In this document: positions 1 through 12,617 of the stretch, one piece after another
Numbering within the stretch: position 1 is the stretch's first letter
Layout: each line of letters starts with the position of its first letter
Assembly (NCBI RefSeq): GCF_002443255.2
Contig: NW_019211455.1
Span: 57,615,480-57,679,479 of the forward strand
DNA from: Varroa destructor
Lineage: Eukaryota; Arthropoda; Arachnida; Mesostigmata; Varroidae
Length of the DNA: 64,000 bases
Direction of reading: 5' to 3'
Made by a program: the position numbers and the translations under genes
The notes under the pieces: generated by a model
The model's input: the letters and a program-made list of their open reading frames with translations, nothing else
What the model was told of the DNA's origin: nothing
The model's database searches: none

Positions 1-2983
1 TGGGATTAATGATTTAGGTTAGGATGAAGTACAAGCCAAACTGTTGACTGTAGTTGTGGGGCTTTTTTGGCTCTTCTTAACATATCTTGGTCCTTTTCGC
101 TATCGCCCTAATCGAGAAGTTGCGTATAGACTAGGCTGGTTTTCATAATCGCCACAAAGTGAACTCTTAATAGTATTTTTTTTTTATCTGCTGTTGATTT
201 GCCGCTGGCTGGCTGATTGCCAAAGGCTGTTTAGTTCGGACTTCGTAGTTCTTTCCAGGAAGCTATTTTTGGCTAGCGAGGCGCATCAGACTCATCGAAG
301 GACCGGCTAGAGGGTGGAAATGAGGTGGAGATTGGGGGGAAGCAAGAAACTAGCGGTAGAACCTCATTTCGTTTGGCACCTGTTTCCAGTGCGTGTTGAA
401 GCCTCTGTCGATAAGTAGCGCCAAGAGCCTAGTAGCACAAGGACCAGTTCAGACTTTCCCCCAGCCTTTAATACGATACGATTTGATGCAGTACACTTGT
501 CCTCCGGCAGCGTTCATGTTCACGCTCGACGGCTTGCTGTTGTTCAGGGGTTGTCGTTGACCGCTGTGAAGTTACGGGCATGGGGAGCATTGGCACTGGG
601 TAAATTAATCGCTTTTGGCTCCGTTAGCTTGGCTGACAAGAGAAGTGCGCACGAGGCCTCAATTATTGTCTGGGCTTGTGTTAAAACTAAATGTAGACGG
701 CGTAGGGCTAAGACCAGGACAATGACCCCGTGTGCTTGTAATGTTTTCCATTTTTCTATCTATCTATCTGTCGTTTATCTGGTTCAGGTGCTTGTGTAAC
801 AATTATCAACGGATACCGATTATTGTATTCGTTTGATAACGATGGCTGATCTATGTGGAAGACAAATGACGCGTGGAAAACATGTCAAACACATAGAGAC
901 GATGAATCAAGATGCGATAGGGAATAGTTAACAGTACAGGACGTCACGGCAGAAGCGATCAGCAGGACTGTGAAACTATTGGAAGCGCTTCGGTGAAATT
1001 GTTATATAAGATACTTTTACACTTTACAGGCAAAAGCAAGCGCTGTTTAAATTTAGAATCATTTTTAAGATGTTGTAGATTTACTTATCGTGGAAACGGT
1101 AGCAATGTTATCGAACCTTGTCTCAACAAATACTGCTCAACTAATTTCTCGTATATTTATACTAGAGTACTACTACTAGTACTACTGCTCGCTCTTAAAG
1201 CAAGCAGTCTTGTTGCAAGATACTGGTCGAGAGTTAGAACGATGTTTAGGGTCTTGGACGAACCGAAGCTAGCAACAATAGATGGTCAAGCTTGTGGCTT
1301 CTATTACTACACTCTATAATGACTCATTCGGGCTGCCGCGTTTACGCCGTATGCGGTCTGTCATTTACAATGATGAGGCTTGTGTGCATGCGATAAATTA
1401 CTTTAATTAAACGTCCATAAGGTTTGTAACGTTAATTAGTATGTCCCATCAAGCTATTCGCTATGCATGTACAGACGTTTGACTGCTTTACGTTCTTGAA
1501 CGTAACAGAAAGCTTTACGAGAAAGCTTGTACAAGCTTTGACAAGGTAATTTGGTACAGGTTTGACTCAAGACTGTCGGCAGAGCTCTAATAACCCTGAC
1601 GGCAATTGGATGATCTACTGCTAGGGTTAGATTAAGCTGTGAATGGCTGTGTTTGTGATAAAGTAAACTATTAGTAAAGCGTTTCTCATGCATTGAACTA
1701 GGCACTCCGATTTCGAGATATGCCAAATATGCATTGGCTGCTATCGTTTTGATTAGGTTGCGGGAGTTTGAATTTGCAAAGAAAACTATCACCTGCTTTA
1801 CGACAGGTAATGTTATACCTATCACGAAATTTAGTTTTATTGAAAGGCTGTATCAGAGAGAGACCGGCTTTTGTGCGGGACGTTTTGAATATGTCAGAGC
1901 TTCGAGCTTAAAACAGCCGATCAGGAACTTTCATCGAGTTGGTTCAGTAACTCCTGTCCGAGAGCTACGCTCAGAGCTCCCTCGTTTTTCTATGGCTCTC
2001 TGAAACATTCCGAAGCAGACGCTGGACTTTACTTCAGGAAGCGAAGGAAATCCACCGATGTGTCTGTGCTTCTTACAAATGTCTTGCGCATTCGCTTGCT
2101 TGCATAGGTCACCCAGCTTCAGTGAATACTGGAACTCGGCGATGAAAACGCTGCCAGCCAGGCACTAACAGAACGAAGGCTGGTTTGCCGATTTGGGCTT
2201 ACGTAAGCCGCTCTGTCGCTGTGTGGGCAGCGGAGAGCGACGACGTCAAGTTATAGGAACGTGACCTCTCTTTCTTGTGGGATGTTGATATCGAACAATA
2301 TTCATATATTAAAAATATGTTGAATATTGGGACTATCCAATATAGGTCAATGCCATATTCGTACCTTGCAATATGTATCGATGCGAGCTTGGAAGAATTG
2401 ACACATCCCATAACCAATATAGAGTAGACTAAATAATAATAGCAGATAGTAAAATAATAGTAGATAAAAGAGTCGTTCAAATAATTCTGTACTGCTTAGG
2501 ATGTTATTAGAGTATGAAAAAGAATTGTACTTTCGTTTCTATACGTAGCTTCATATTGCGCAACGTAACAGATTGGTCTTGACGTCATCGCTTCCTGCAT
2601 AAAGCTATTTCCTGGACTTTAATATATATATATACAAAGTTCACATAACAATGAATAAACAGTTTTTATAGGCTACCAAATATACATTGTTCGTTTTTAT
2701 TTACGCAGTCGTAATTGTTACAAAATCGTTGCATGATCCCGCCTTACTGGCAAGGGCTTATTTACAACCACTATTTGTTGAAGACCAGTGGTCAGACAGA
2801 TTTGGTGTGAAGCTCTTGGGTCCATCCGATGGCACAAAAAAAGTGCTAATCAACATCATTGATCATTCTTTTCGTTGTTGTTGTTGTAATCGTTGCGGTG
2901 ATTCATCCGTGCCGCGTAGATTGGGACTGGCTGTGCTTCTTGTGTTGTCATCTTACTCTGGCTATTTTGGCTAACTTGGCGGA
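1..2983. other. No supported gene
   Basis: Only short open frames without recognisable domains or splice context. It includes the 3' flank of copy 1 and the CRE-like site at 2580. Confidence 0.6.
2580..2587. promoter_or_regulatory. CRE-like palindrome TGACGTCA
   Basis: A perfect 8-base CRE match, about 400 bases beyond the 3' end of copy 1. There is no gene context to support function; listed because the same motif lies in the copy 2 promoter. Confidence 0.15.
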
Positions 2984-3604
2984 TTACCATCCGTGACCGT
3001 GGGCGTAGATAGGGGCAGCCTTAACGGCGTAGGGCTGGGGAACTACGTAAGGTTTTTTGACATGGACCTCGCGGTAGACGGGGACTTTGACCGGGACCTC
3101 AACGGGTTGAGGTACAGGTACCTCCTTGTGGACTGGGACTGGAACATGGACTGGCACCTTGACGTGAACGGGCACGTGCTTAAGAACGGGCACAGGCACT
3201 TCCTTGTAGACGGGAACGGGCACATCTTTATAGACAGGGACAGCCACGGGGACTGGCACCTCTTTGGGAACAGCATACGGTTTGGGTACCGCATAGGGGC
3301 GGGCTACAGGCACAACCTGGGGGATCTTTTTCACCACGGGAACGGCATAGGGGGCAGGCACCGGCTGAGGCACCTCGACGACCTTGGGAACAGGCACAAC
3401 CTGGGGGACAGGGTAAGGCTTAGCAACGGGGACAGCATACGGGGCAGGCACCTCCTTATTGATCACCTTAGTGACGTGCGACACATGTCCGTGACCATAT
3501 TCACTGTCGTATCCAGCGCCGTATCCTCCGTTGTAACCTCCGTATCCGAGATCCGTGGCATGTGCAAGAGCCACAAGAGAGGCAATGACGACAAAGACGC
3601 GCAT
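2984..3604 (-). CDS. Secreted Val/Pro-repeat cuticle-like protein, Gly/Tyr-rich head (family copy 1)
   Basis: Encodes 206 residues in one uninterrupted exon. Residues 1-16 (MRVFVVIASLVALAHA) form a clear signal peptide. The frame stays open upstream, but the signal peptide, the A at -3 and the promoter at 3631-3667 fix this Met as the start. Residues 17-40 are Gly/Tyr-rich (GYGGYNGGYGAGY), unlike the other copies. From residue 41 to near the end run Val-Pro dipeptide repeats with units such as VPVPVYK, and the chain ends in HGHGW. Blocks PVVKKIP and VPVKVPVYREVHVKKP match the other copies, so it is a diverged member. The mature protein has no Cys and no Rebers-Riddiford chitin-binding consensus is visible. 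Inferred role: extracellular structural protein, probably of cuticle. A possible poly(A) signal (AATAAA on the minus strand) lies at 2696-2701. The gene call is firm; the function is inferred from composition. Confidence 0.88.
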   Translation of the reverse strand: MRVFVVIASLVALAHATDLGYGGYNGGYGAGYDSEYGHGHVSHVTKVINKEVPAPYAVPVAKPYPVPQVVPVPKVVEVPQPVPAPYAVPVVKKIPQVVPVARPYAVPKPYAVPKEVPVPVAVPVYKDVPVPVYKEVPVPVLKHVPVHVKVPVHVPVPVHKEVPVPQPVEVPVKVPVYREVHVKKPYVVPQPYAVKAAPIYAHGHGW

Positions 3605-3630
3605 GTTCACTAGTTGACGTCGACGACCCA

Positions 3631-3667
3631 ACTGATGCCAGAATACTCCGGGCGAGGGCTTTTTATA
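3631..3667 (-). promoter_or_regulatory. TATA + initiator core promoter of copy 1
   Basis: On the minus strand TATAAAA (3667-3661) is followed by the arthropod initiator TCAGT (3635-3631). The initiator A at 3633 lies 34 bases after the first T of the box. This predicts a 5' UTR of only 29 bases before the ATG at 3604. Confidence 0.65.
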
Positions 3668-4760
3668 CATCATCATACACTGGCTCCTTCTTAGTATCAC
3701 CACCGCTACGTCTGGCATGGCAATTGTTGCAGTCTTACTCCTAATACTCATTCTGGCCACCACTGCTGCTACTACCAGTTCGTTTGTCCATCCATTTGTC
3801 CGTCCGCCTATCCGTGCGTTTACCGGTTAATTCGTTCGTCGTCTCCGCCGTTATCCCTCCGCCGCAGCCCCGGCAGAGCTGCACCAGAAGCTCGCATTGC
3901 CCGAAGAACAGCCCCACTATGAGCGGCAGCAGCGACAGATGGAAGTCCATGCGACTCGATACTGATTCCGAAGCACCCTAAACGAAGCACGGCGAAGAAG
4001 CCAGCAGCAGCCACAGCACCAAAACTTACAATACGTGCTAGGAGTAGTATTATTAGTAGTAATAAAGAGCAGTGCTTGATTATTGGCCACCCTCTCGGCC
4101 ATGTCGGCCGTTCGCGTGTCCAGCCATTCAACGCATAAGTTTTGCCCAAAACGCATAAGTCCCACCGTCGAACGACTATCACGATGGTGGTGCGACAGCT
4201 TTTTTCAGATATTGCCCATGCTGAGGGTAGGTCATGTGCGCGGCAGCAGGGGCACGGTAGCAGCAGCAGCAGCAGCATCATAAATCGATGTACACTTACG
4301 CGCCCGCGCGCGTGAGCTTCCAGCCACACACGTCGCCGCTGCATTTCGCCGCTGTTTTCACCTCGTTTTTCTCGATATTAATTTAGCTACCGCTTTAGTA
4401 GTTAATCAGACAAGGCCGCCGACGCTGCCCAAGGTAGCCAAGCTAGGCCTGAATTTCTGGTACTACCGAAGTCTGAAGTCCGTCCGATGCAACGGCAGCG
4501 ATGGCAGTGGCCACCAGCGTAGCCACCATAGCTGCTGCTCCCTTCTGTCGCTGCTGCTGCTGCTGCCGCCGCTGCCCTGACTGAAGTCTCCAACAACTGC
4601 GTGAGAGACCTGCTGATCCAGATATACTGCACTTTAGCGTCAAAACGACAAACACCAACCAAGCAACAGCTACAGCTGTCGTAGGAATGACAACAGTGCA
4701 ACAATTATACGAACGCAATTATGCCTTAGCTTTGTTAGCTATTGCTGACCACCTACATAG
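3668..4760. other. GC-richer upstream flank of copy 1
   Basis: Non-coding on inspection. Contains CAG repeats near 4258-4277 and CTG repeats near 4551-4574. The Ala/Arg-rich chance frames here are made by these repeats. It could hold promoter-proximal control elements. Confidence 0.5.
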
Positions 4761-7700
4761 AGTTACAGTTATTTCGGGAGAGTCTTCGACCGCTCTTCTC
4801 GTAATAATTTAAGAATTGATTGGTCTTGTAGACGACAAGATCACTCACCGTCCAGGCGGTCCGGCCGTTTTTCGGCCGAAGCGGGGGCAGGACGATAGCA
4901 CTTGATAGCATCTACAAGGCGAGACGCATTTAGAACTCCATTGTCACGAGATTACGTACAGAAAATACAGCTAATTTAATTGCGATAGGACTCTAAGTAG
5001 GTCACTGTTTAGCGCCCAGTTTCCGTCCGTGCCAGTATGAAAAATCGCCAAAAAAACGACTTCATACACATGCGTGTCATCGTAGACATACACACACACA
5101 CCCATAAATACAGAGATAGAGGTATTCGAGACATTATATCTGTAAGACACGCAACATAAGAATCGCAGGAGATGAAGTCCATGAACCGGAAGCTTCTCAC
5201 GTGATCCAGGTTCAGGCGGGACTGTGCTGCCCGTATCGGCGCTGAATTGTAAAAAAAAAGGCCGTAGACACAATAAACTTTGTTAAGCAATTATCATAGC
5301 ACTGTTTCCTGCATACGACTGTAAACCAGGCAGTGGCCGGTTAAAGCTGTAAGAACAAGTCCGACTGCAGCTATATAACCACATGGAGTAAATATGAGGC
5401 AGTCTAAGTGAAGCTCGTTTGTGACGTCTCAATGCACTGACGGCTACCAGAGATGTTTAATGTCATGCCAAAAGCTCAGGCAAAACTTAAGGTGAAATGC
5501 AACGTTCCTGTAAGTGCTCAGCCTTATTCTGTGAAAGCGCGAATCGTTTAATGACATTATGTAAGTTGTTCCATTTCTATTTTCATATAGTATTATATAG
5601 TTCATATAGAAAAGATTCATAAGAATAGTCTTCCGGATCATTGTTTTTGATAGACTGTTTAATTTGAAATAGATACCTCGTCCACTAACTTTGATTTCAC
5701 GTTTAAACTGAGAATTCTGTTTATATTCTGGGAATTTTTCCAAATTTACATTAGTGCGAAAAGTTGCTATTGTTTTTGTCACTTATAGCCATGTTTTTAT
5801 GTCTGCTCGGTCCAAACAATTGCTAAACTTAGTCCTATTGTCCTGGCTCAATTTAACAGTTAGACGTAGCATTCATCAATGTTAAATAGACGAGGGTAAC
5901 ATAACAATATATCTGGCACAATAGCTGTTGTGGATATATGTGTAACGAATAATATTAATAAGTTAAAATCCACTAATCATCACAGTATACTTAAAATATA
6001 TCTGCTAAACGGTTTATACGATTGTCTATATTTTTCATAGCACACAGGTAACTTAGCCTTAATATAGGTGCCAATTTTTTTTCTACTACAGGGTATCTCT
6101 AACCTTGAGTAGAAGGAAAAAAAGAAAGAAACGAGTTCGAGTTCAGCTGGCACTGGGTTTTAGGAGCCCAGGCCCCATTTCATTAATCCCTTAAGCGGCC
6201 TCACTACGAAGTGCTTCGGATGACGTTGTTGTCAGTGCGCATCGTCTGCAAATGGCGATCCAAAAAAAATCGACTAATCGGATAATTTTTTTTTTTGCCC
6301 ACTGGAGTTGTGTTTTGTTCGATCAAACACAATTTCAACAAATTCAATACGCCTTTTCTCAATGAGCTGTACACGTAGGGCGTCAAACAAAAGAAGTGAC
6401 AGCGGTCGCCGTCGTTCCATCAGCTTTTGTTGTCGCCTATAAATGATCTTGCTGGTCGATAGTGTTAATTGAATAGGGACTTTTATGTCGAGGAGGATAG
6501 CAGTGTATGATGAGGACATAGTGATATTTCGCTATCCAAAAATTGGGGCCCGTTTCAGTGTACGTGTTCGTGACCGCAACGTTTGCTTATACAATGGCCA
6601 TTAATCGACGCCTGCGCTTAACACGCTTATTAGAAAGTATTTTCGAAAGGGAGCACCAGTCAACAAAGTGACAAATCGTACGAGACAATACTATCGGGCG
6701 GGCCGGACTGCCACTGGGCTTTGATAAGAGATGTGGACGTCAGAATTACGACGCAAAGATCGAAAGTGCCTCATACATTCGCTCATGTGAGAAATATTCA
6801 GATATATGTACACACCCCTATGAGAGAACACATCCAACCAGTGATGGTAACGGTAGCTGGTGGCCAAGCGTCAGCTATCGATTGGGGTGATGACGGCCAT
6901 TTACGAGCGATACGATCCCTGTTTACAAAAGCTGTACTGTATAATAGCTGGATTTCGAAATACGTTGATTTTAGGGAGTGCACCGCTGTCCAACAAGGCT
7001 CGTACGGGGCTGACTGTTAGGTGCTGACTTGTGGATACGAGAATGAGTTATATCATCATCGGTATATGCAAATGTCACTGGCTGGGACTAGGACTCTTTT
7101 CAATCTACTACTAATTATGTAGGTCATACGAAGTTACTACACCGAGATGGTAGACGTTGTTAATTATCTGAACGCATCGCTTTATTTTTAGTCTGTACGT
7201 TGAAGGAACTGCAATCATTGATTGCAGTTGAAGAAATTTCAGCGTCGCATCGCAATTACGAACACATCGAACGAAGTAATGTGTCTCCAATACGATTACG
7301 TACGTTGTGTATATATTATGACGTACGGACAGCGTACATCGCGTTTGCCAGAGCTAGCGTCACGAAAACGCTACATCCAGATGGTCGATTCTGGTTCGGG
7401 CCCAGACGATTGTGGTAACGATTCATTTTTAGCAACTTAAAGTATCAATTGAATTACACCAGTCGCTACCGACTTCGTAGTAATTTGAAGGTGTTTTTTT
7501 TTTTCATATGTAAGGTGTGTGTGGATGAATCGGGAAAGCATCGTGTTTCTGGCGTTCTGAAGCATCTGTTCCCATATTTAGCCTGTCCCACAAAGTTATG
7601 ATCGCTAATTGCTGCACGCATTCAGAGGTAATCTACGACAGGTAGTCAGAGACTTGCTACTGAATGCCGTCAGTAGCCGCTTTGCCCCTACAGCAGACAA

Positions 7701-10700
7701 GTCATCATTGTTACTTGTATATTTTGGTATTCTGTGGAGGCTACTTATCATATGCAGATGGATATGAGATAAATATAATTTATGTAACTATTTATATCTA
7801 TCTTTACTCCAGTGGGAACTTGCTGCTCTTCTGCTACAACTTTCACCAACAAACGCCATACGATAGTCGTAACAAAAATAGTTCGATCAACAGATGGTAT
7901 TTCAGCTCGCCGTAGAAAGCGAGAAGACGTACAATATCACTTGTTGGCTCACCTTATCATTGTCCATTGCAGCAAGCAAATACGACCGTCAAATGAAAGG
8001 AAGATTCATCTTTTCCTCCTCCTCCTTATCCTAGCTCGCTACAGGGTTCAGCTCAATTTTTGTAAAGGTAACGAAAGATATGCTAGGCTCAGCTGGGACA
8101 GCCTAGTACTGATACACTGAAAACTCAGCTGAACAATTGCGCTTAATAGCCTAGAGTGGATGATGGTTATGACTTTGTTCAACTTTACTTTGAACGCTGA
8201 AAACACAATCTGCATCAACTAATTGCTAAAGCCCCTACAAAGCTGTCGTACGGGTAGACATTGACAAGTCCCTGCCCAGAAAGCCCACGCCACTGAGCTG
8301 CGACGGTGTTTCCGCATCGTTAATATCTGGAAATTTTCTTTCGGAAACTAGTGTTACTATCAATGCCAGCTTTATCATCTTATGTGAAAACAGATCTGGC
8401 TTTCATCATTCTATTATTACGGTACAATTTCCCGCTCATACAATTGAGCAACACATGATAACAATGGCTTAATCGACTAGATAAAACGGTGATTGAATCA
8501 GGCGTTATCGACGCTTCACTGAACGATAGAGTACTTGTAAAGAGTATCTGGGGCAATCATCGTAGCAAAGTATTCCAGCCCAGCGAGCCACGGACACTGC
8601 CACAGTCGGCATTCTCACGCTGGCAAAAACACAGCTTCTGTATCTTGTTGGCTCTCGTCGTTACCTGTTCCTTCGCCATCATTCAGCCAACGTCCATGAA
8701 AAACTCGAACAAATAATAGTTATTTGTATCGTACTAGAAGCAGGAAGAACGTTACGAGTAATTATAATCGTAGTGGTAAAAATTGACACTCGAACTTATA
8801 TGTATACGCGTACGTAGTATATATGTGCGATCTAATTAGATCCGTCCCAGCACAGACATCCCAATAAATGGAAGTAAGTAGACAGTAAGTGTCCAATGAA
8901 ACGGACGGTTATCATGTTTGTATGGCTATCGTCGATCATTAACTAGCGATTGTGCCCCGTTAACTAGAGACTCTCGAATGACACTGTCCAACCGGACCGT
9001 ACGCATTCGTGTACATGTATATACGTTTGAACCCACATATATACATGTACTCACGCATACATACATATATATCAAATCGAATTGTCGCTTTTATTGCATC
9101 ACTTTATTGCTGGCATCATTTTCGATTACTATGTAAACAGCTGCCGTGGTTGACAGCGTTGCTCTGATCCCCGCCCCAACGTTAACGCTAATTTCGGACC
9201 CGATTTTGTTGTTCACAGAAAACAGAATTATGACGCCAAACGTGTCCGAGGGACCCGAATAGCAGCCGGCACACCTTTACCGTGGTCGCTCTGAAGAAGG
9301 CAGCGAGCGGTGTTCTCTGTTGAGCTCTAGGTATCACTGTTAGGCCATGCGGCTGGCTGGCCCCTAGTACGAAACGAACTGTGTCTATGTCCGTATTCGG
9401 GCCTAGCGTAGGACAAATTACCAGGGAAATACGTTACCCTTTGAACTATCACGGGGACTCTCTGTTGAGCTGTCCACCATCAGCCCTTCCTGGCGCTTTT
9501 TCTCCCTATCCTGAAGCGAAAATATCTATCTGAACGGGTCAGTTTGGACGGTATCAAAGTATCATGAACGGCAGCTATATTATAAGCGAACGTGTTGTAA
9601 GAGAAAACGACAACGTACTCGCCGCCCTTATGGTCAGCGCATGTAAGTACTACATGTAGATACATAATCAGTTTAGATCAAGGCAATAGGATGGTTCACT
9701 GAGTTGCATAGCTTTCAGTATTCGATGTAAAACAGTAAACGAAGTTCGTTGCTACTAGCTTATTGGAGCTTAAAGTTTACAGTGACTTACGCGGATTGAC
9801 AACCCGTATACCTCTACACTATATCCTACCTACTTGAATTCATTTTCTTGAAAAAAAAAACAGAGGAGAATTGTTATAGCGGGATCGCGCTAGCATCATT
9901 TGAAAGCATAAATTTAAAGGGCAGCAATCAACACCTCGGTTACTGTCGACCCAGACCGACAAGTGGGCATTCACGGACACTTCCCTTTCTGTTGTGCGAT
10001 ATGAAAAGTCTAGAATGATTATTTTCTGTACAGCGGCATTGTCATTTTCCTCATGGGCACACGAAGCGTATGCGCCTGTAAAATTCTCTAATTGTAAATT
10101 CAACGGCTCCGATAGGCGGCAAATACTCCATGATCTCATTATCCTGCTGCCCTATCATATCGGCGGGCCCCAAAAGACTGTATGCCGGCACATCAATTAA
10201 GCGAGCAGATCTTACGCTGGGCTAAAAATAGCTGAGGATAAACCGCATTTTCTGAAAGCAGCCTTTTCAAGCTCGATGTTGATTCGTTGCCAGCTCGTGG
10301 AGTGTTTTCCAAGAACGAAAAGCCACTGACTAGCTTTGTAGCCTGCCCTACTGCCAATGGTATGCCTCTGCACAAATAAAAGCACCAGCTCATCATGTTA
10401 GCTTGCTCGGAATACAGACCGGCGTATACATACCACACGAGTACGGCTAAAGGAAACGTTGCGCGAGACAAAATGTTCGTTAAGCCAGAAAAGCTAAGAT
10501 ATCTAAGGGCAACTAAGGCTTCTAACAGTATATCTGGGGTTTTGATGGTGGTGCACCCTTGTTGGGTTTGCTGTGTCAACTTCCGTAATAATTTTCTGCT
10601 ACTAAGCAAGAAACTACGGGCGTTATCTTTAATCATAATATGTGCGTTTGGTAAGATGAAGAATGACCGGAACAATGAACCGGGGTACATTGTTGAATAT

Positions 10701-12107
10701 CGATACGAAATCAACTTGCGCAGCTAGCGAAGTGCTAAGATAAGCGATTTGATGTTTGTTGATGTTAGAGACGACAGAAACATCTACCAAATAATTTGAT
10801 GAGAAGGAACTAACGATCAGAGGTGACGAAGCTATCAGAAAATTGACGATGGCAAATTTTGTTTTTCTACTGACCGGCGCTTCGTATCAACCGGACACTA
10901 CTCTTCTGCCTCTTGTGGTACATTTGTTGTACAATATGTTTCCAAAATGTTACACCACGACTGATTTTCCCATCAAGTCGTTCAGTGTGTACAGCTTTCC
11001 CTAACACATTACTCAGTATGTTTCACACAGTGTAGCTATGTACAGATATTGTTGAAGTTATTTGGTCAGCTAAACTGTTGTTATCGCCAGACGTTGACTG
11101 AGCGAAAAGTAGAAGGGTACCAATAAGAAAAATGTTTCTGGCCACGTAAAAGTTTCAACTGATGTTGCCAAGATTGATGCCGCAACGATCAGATTATGGC
11201 AAGGATTCATTAATTGATAAGACTTCATCTATCTGCCTACAGCAAATGGTAAAAACTGATCAAGTTATAACCGCGAGGAGTGACTACAGAAAGAGACCAT
11301 GAAATTTTAAGCAGACATAATAGTTCAAAACTGTTGCTCGCTAAGCTATTATAATGCAAAAAAAAAGAATAAATGTTATTGATTTCAAATTCGGCGTTCG
11401 TTTTCTCTTGTCAAAACTTTATTTTTATGGGAAACGTTCTGCAATTGCTCAAACGATACAACAAAAAAACACTGATGTGATATTAACATCATAAACAAAA
11501 TGGCCGACGAGTAAACTGCTTACAAAAGCACGAGTAAATCATAACGGTGGCAATCACTGTAATCCAACGGCCCCCACAGAACCAAGCGACCTATACAATG
11601 AGTAACTGTGTAAATCATCATTTTTGCCGTCCGATGATTGTAGAAGCATAGGAAATTCACTAAAAACATACGCGACCAGTTGAGTGCCTACGAAATTTGA
11701 GCCTGTGCAATTAGCCGATCAAATTGAGCATCAGCAAACGCCTGCGGCCCACTCAGCGCCATGATGCTAAAGGGCAAATAGTTTGACCAGGGAGCCCATA
11801 GTACCAATGCTTGCCCCGCGCACATCTGGCCCGAGGTGAAAATTTGCATTTGATGCAATCGTCTTCCGCCCCCCCCCCCCACTTCTTGTTTTTATGTGAA
11901 AGAAGGTTTTTTAGGTGAAATAGACATTTCTATGATCGGGCGGCACAGCGTATAGGAACCGTACACGACAAGTTTATCGATATATCCGTTTGGAAATGAA
12001 CAATGCTCTTGAGAATTGAAGCTGGTTGCCCTTATAATACCCTATTTAAATCAGTTTCCAAGGCTGGTCAAGTCAATGTGATCAGTCGCAGAAAGTAGTT
12101 ACTTCGT
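4761..12107. other. AT-rich stretch, no supported gene
   Basis: No long frame, family motif or RNA gene was recognised. Only the small inverted repeat at 9011-9050 stands out. Confidence 0.55.
9011..9050. repeat. 13-bp inverted repeat GTACATGTATATA
   Basis: Arms at 9011-9023 and 9038-9050 are perfect, with a 14-base loop in an AT-rich area. Confidence 0.55.
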
Positions 12108-12274
12108 TATATATATATATATAGTATATTGACTTGTCGAAATGACTACCAAACGAATTATTGAATTTACTTATTATCTTCTTATACTTAGCGTTCGTGC
12201 CACCAGTTCTAGACGATGTAAACGTTCGTATCTTACTTTTTGCTAATATATATATATATATATATTTTTTTTTT
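12108..12274. repeat. Two TA microsatellites, the second followed by a T-run
   Basis: Short alternating TA runs at 12108-12123 and 12246-12264, the latter followed by ten T ending near 12274. Simple slippage repeats. Confidence 0.8.
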
Positions 12275-12573
12275 AGAATAAATGTGTTCTTGATTTATCC
12301 GTTTGTCAGACACATCGCTACTCTACAAAAACGCTGGCCATATACAGAAAATCGTAGCGCTTCACGAAAGCGAAGAATTCTAAAAATCCTTAGAGAGTCG
12401 TTTTCTATCTATATCGTATTTTTGCTTGATCGTTCGTAGCTGGCCTTTACGTTTATTCGTCATCAAACATCATAGATGACGTACGGACATATTGTTTTTT
12501 ACTATTTATTCCACTGAATCTTTCCTAATATCGCATCCTATTCATAGCAGATCTTACCAGTAGTGTCTGGCCT

Positions 12574-12617
12574 GTTTCGGTTTTTGCCCATCTAAGGAGA
12601 TGGGCAAAAACCGAAAC
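12574..12617. repeat. Perfect 20-bp inverted repeat (hairpin)
   Basis: Arms at 12574-12593 and 12598-12617 are perfectly complementary over 20 bases, with the 4-base loop AAGG. The left arm is GTTTCGGTTTTTGCCCATCT. It could be a cruciform, a palindromic insertion scar or a tight RNA hairpin; the stem is shorter than a usual miRNA precursor. Confidence 0.8.

Noticed and set aside
10193..10714. 173-codon minus frame as a gene
   Set aside because: Long for this AT-rich area, but no domain, signal, promoter or splice context is visible, and a 110-codon frame overlaps it on the other strand.
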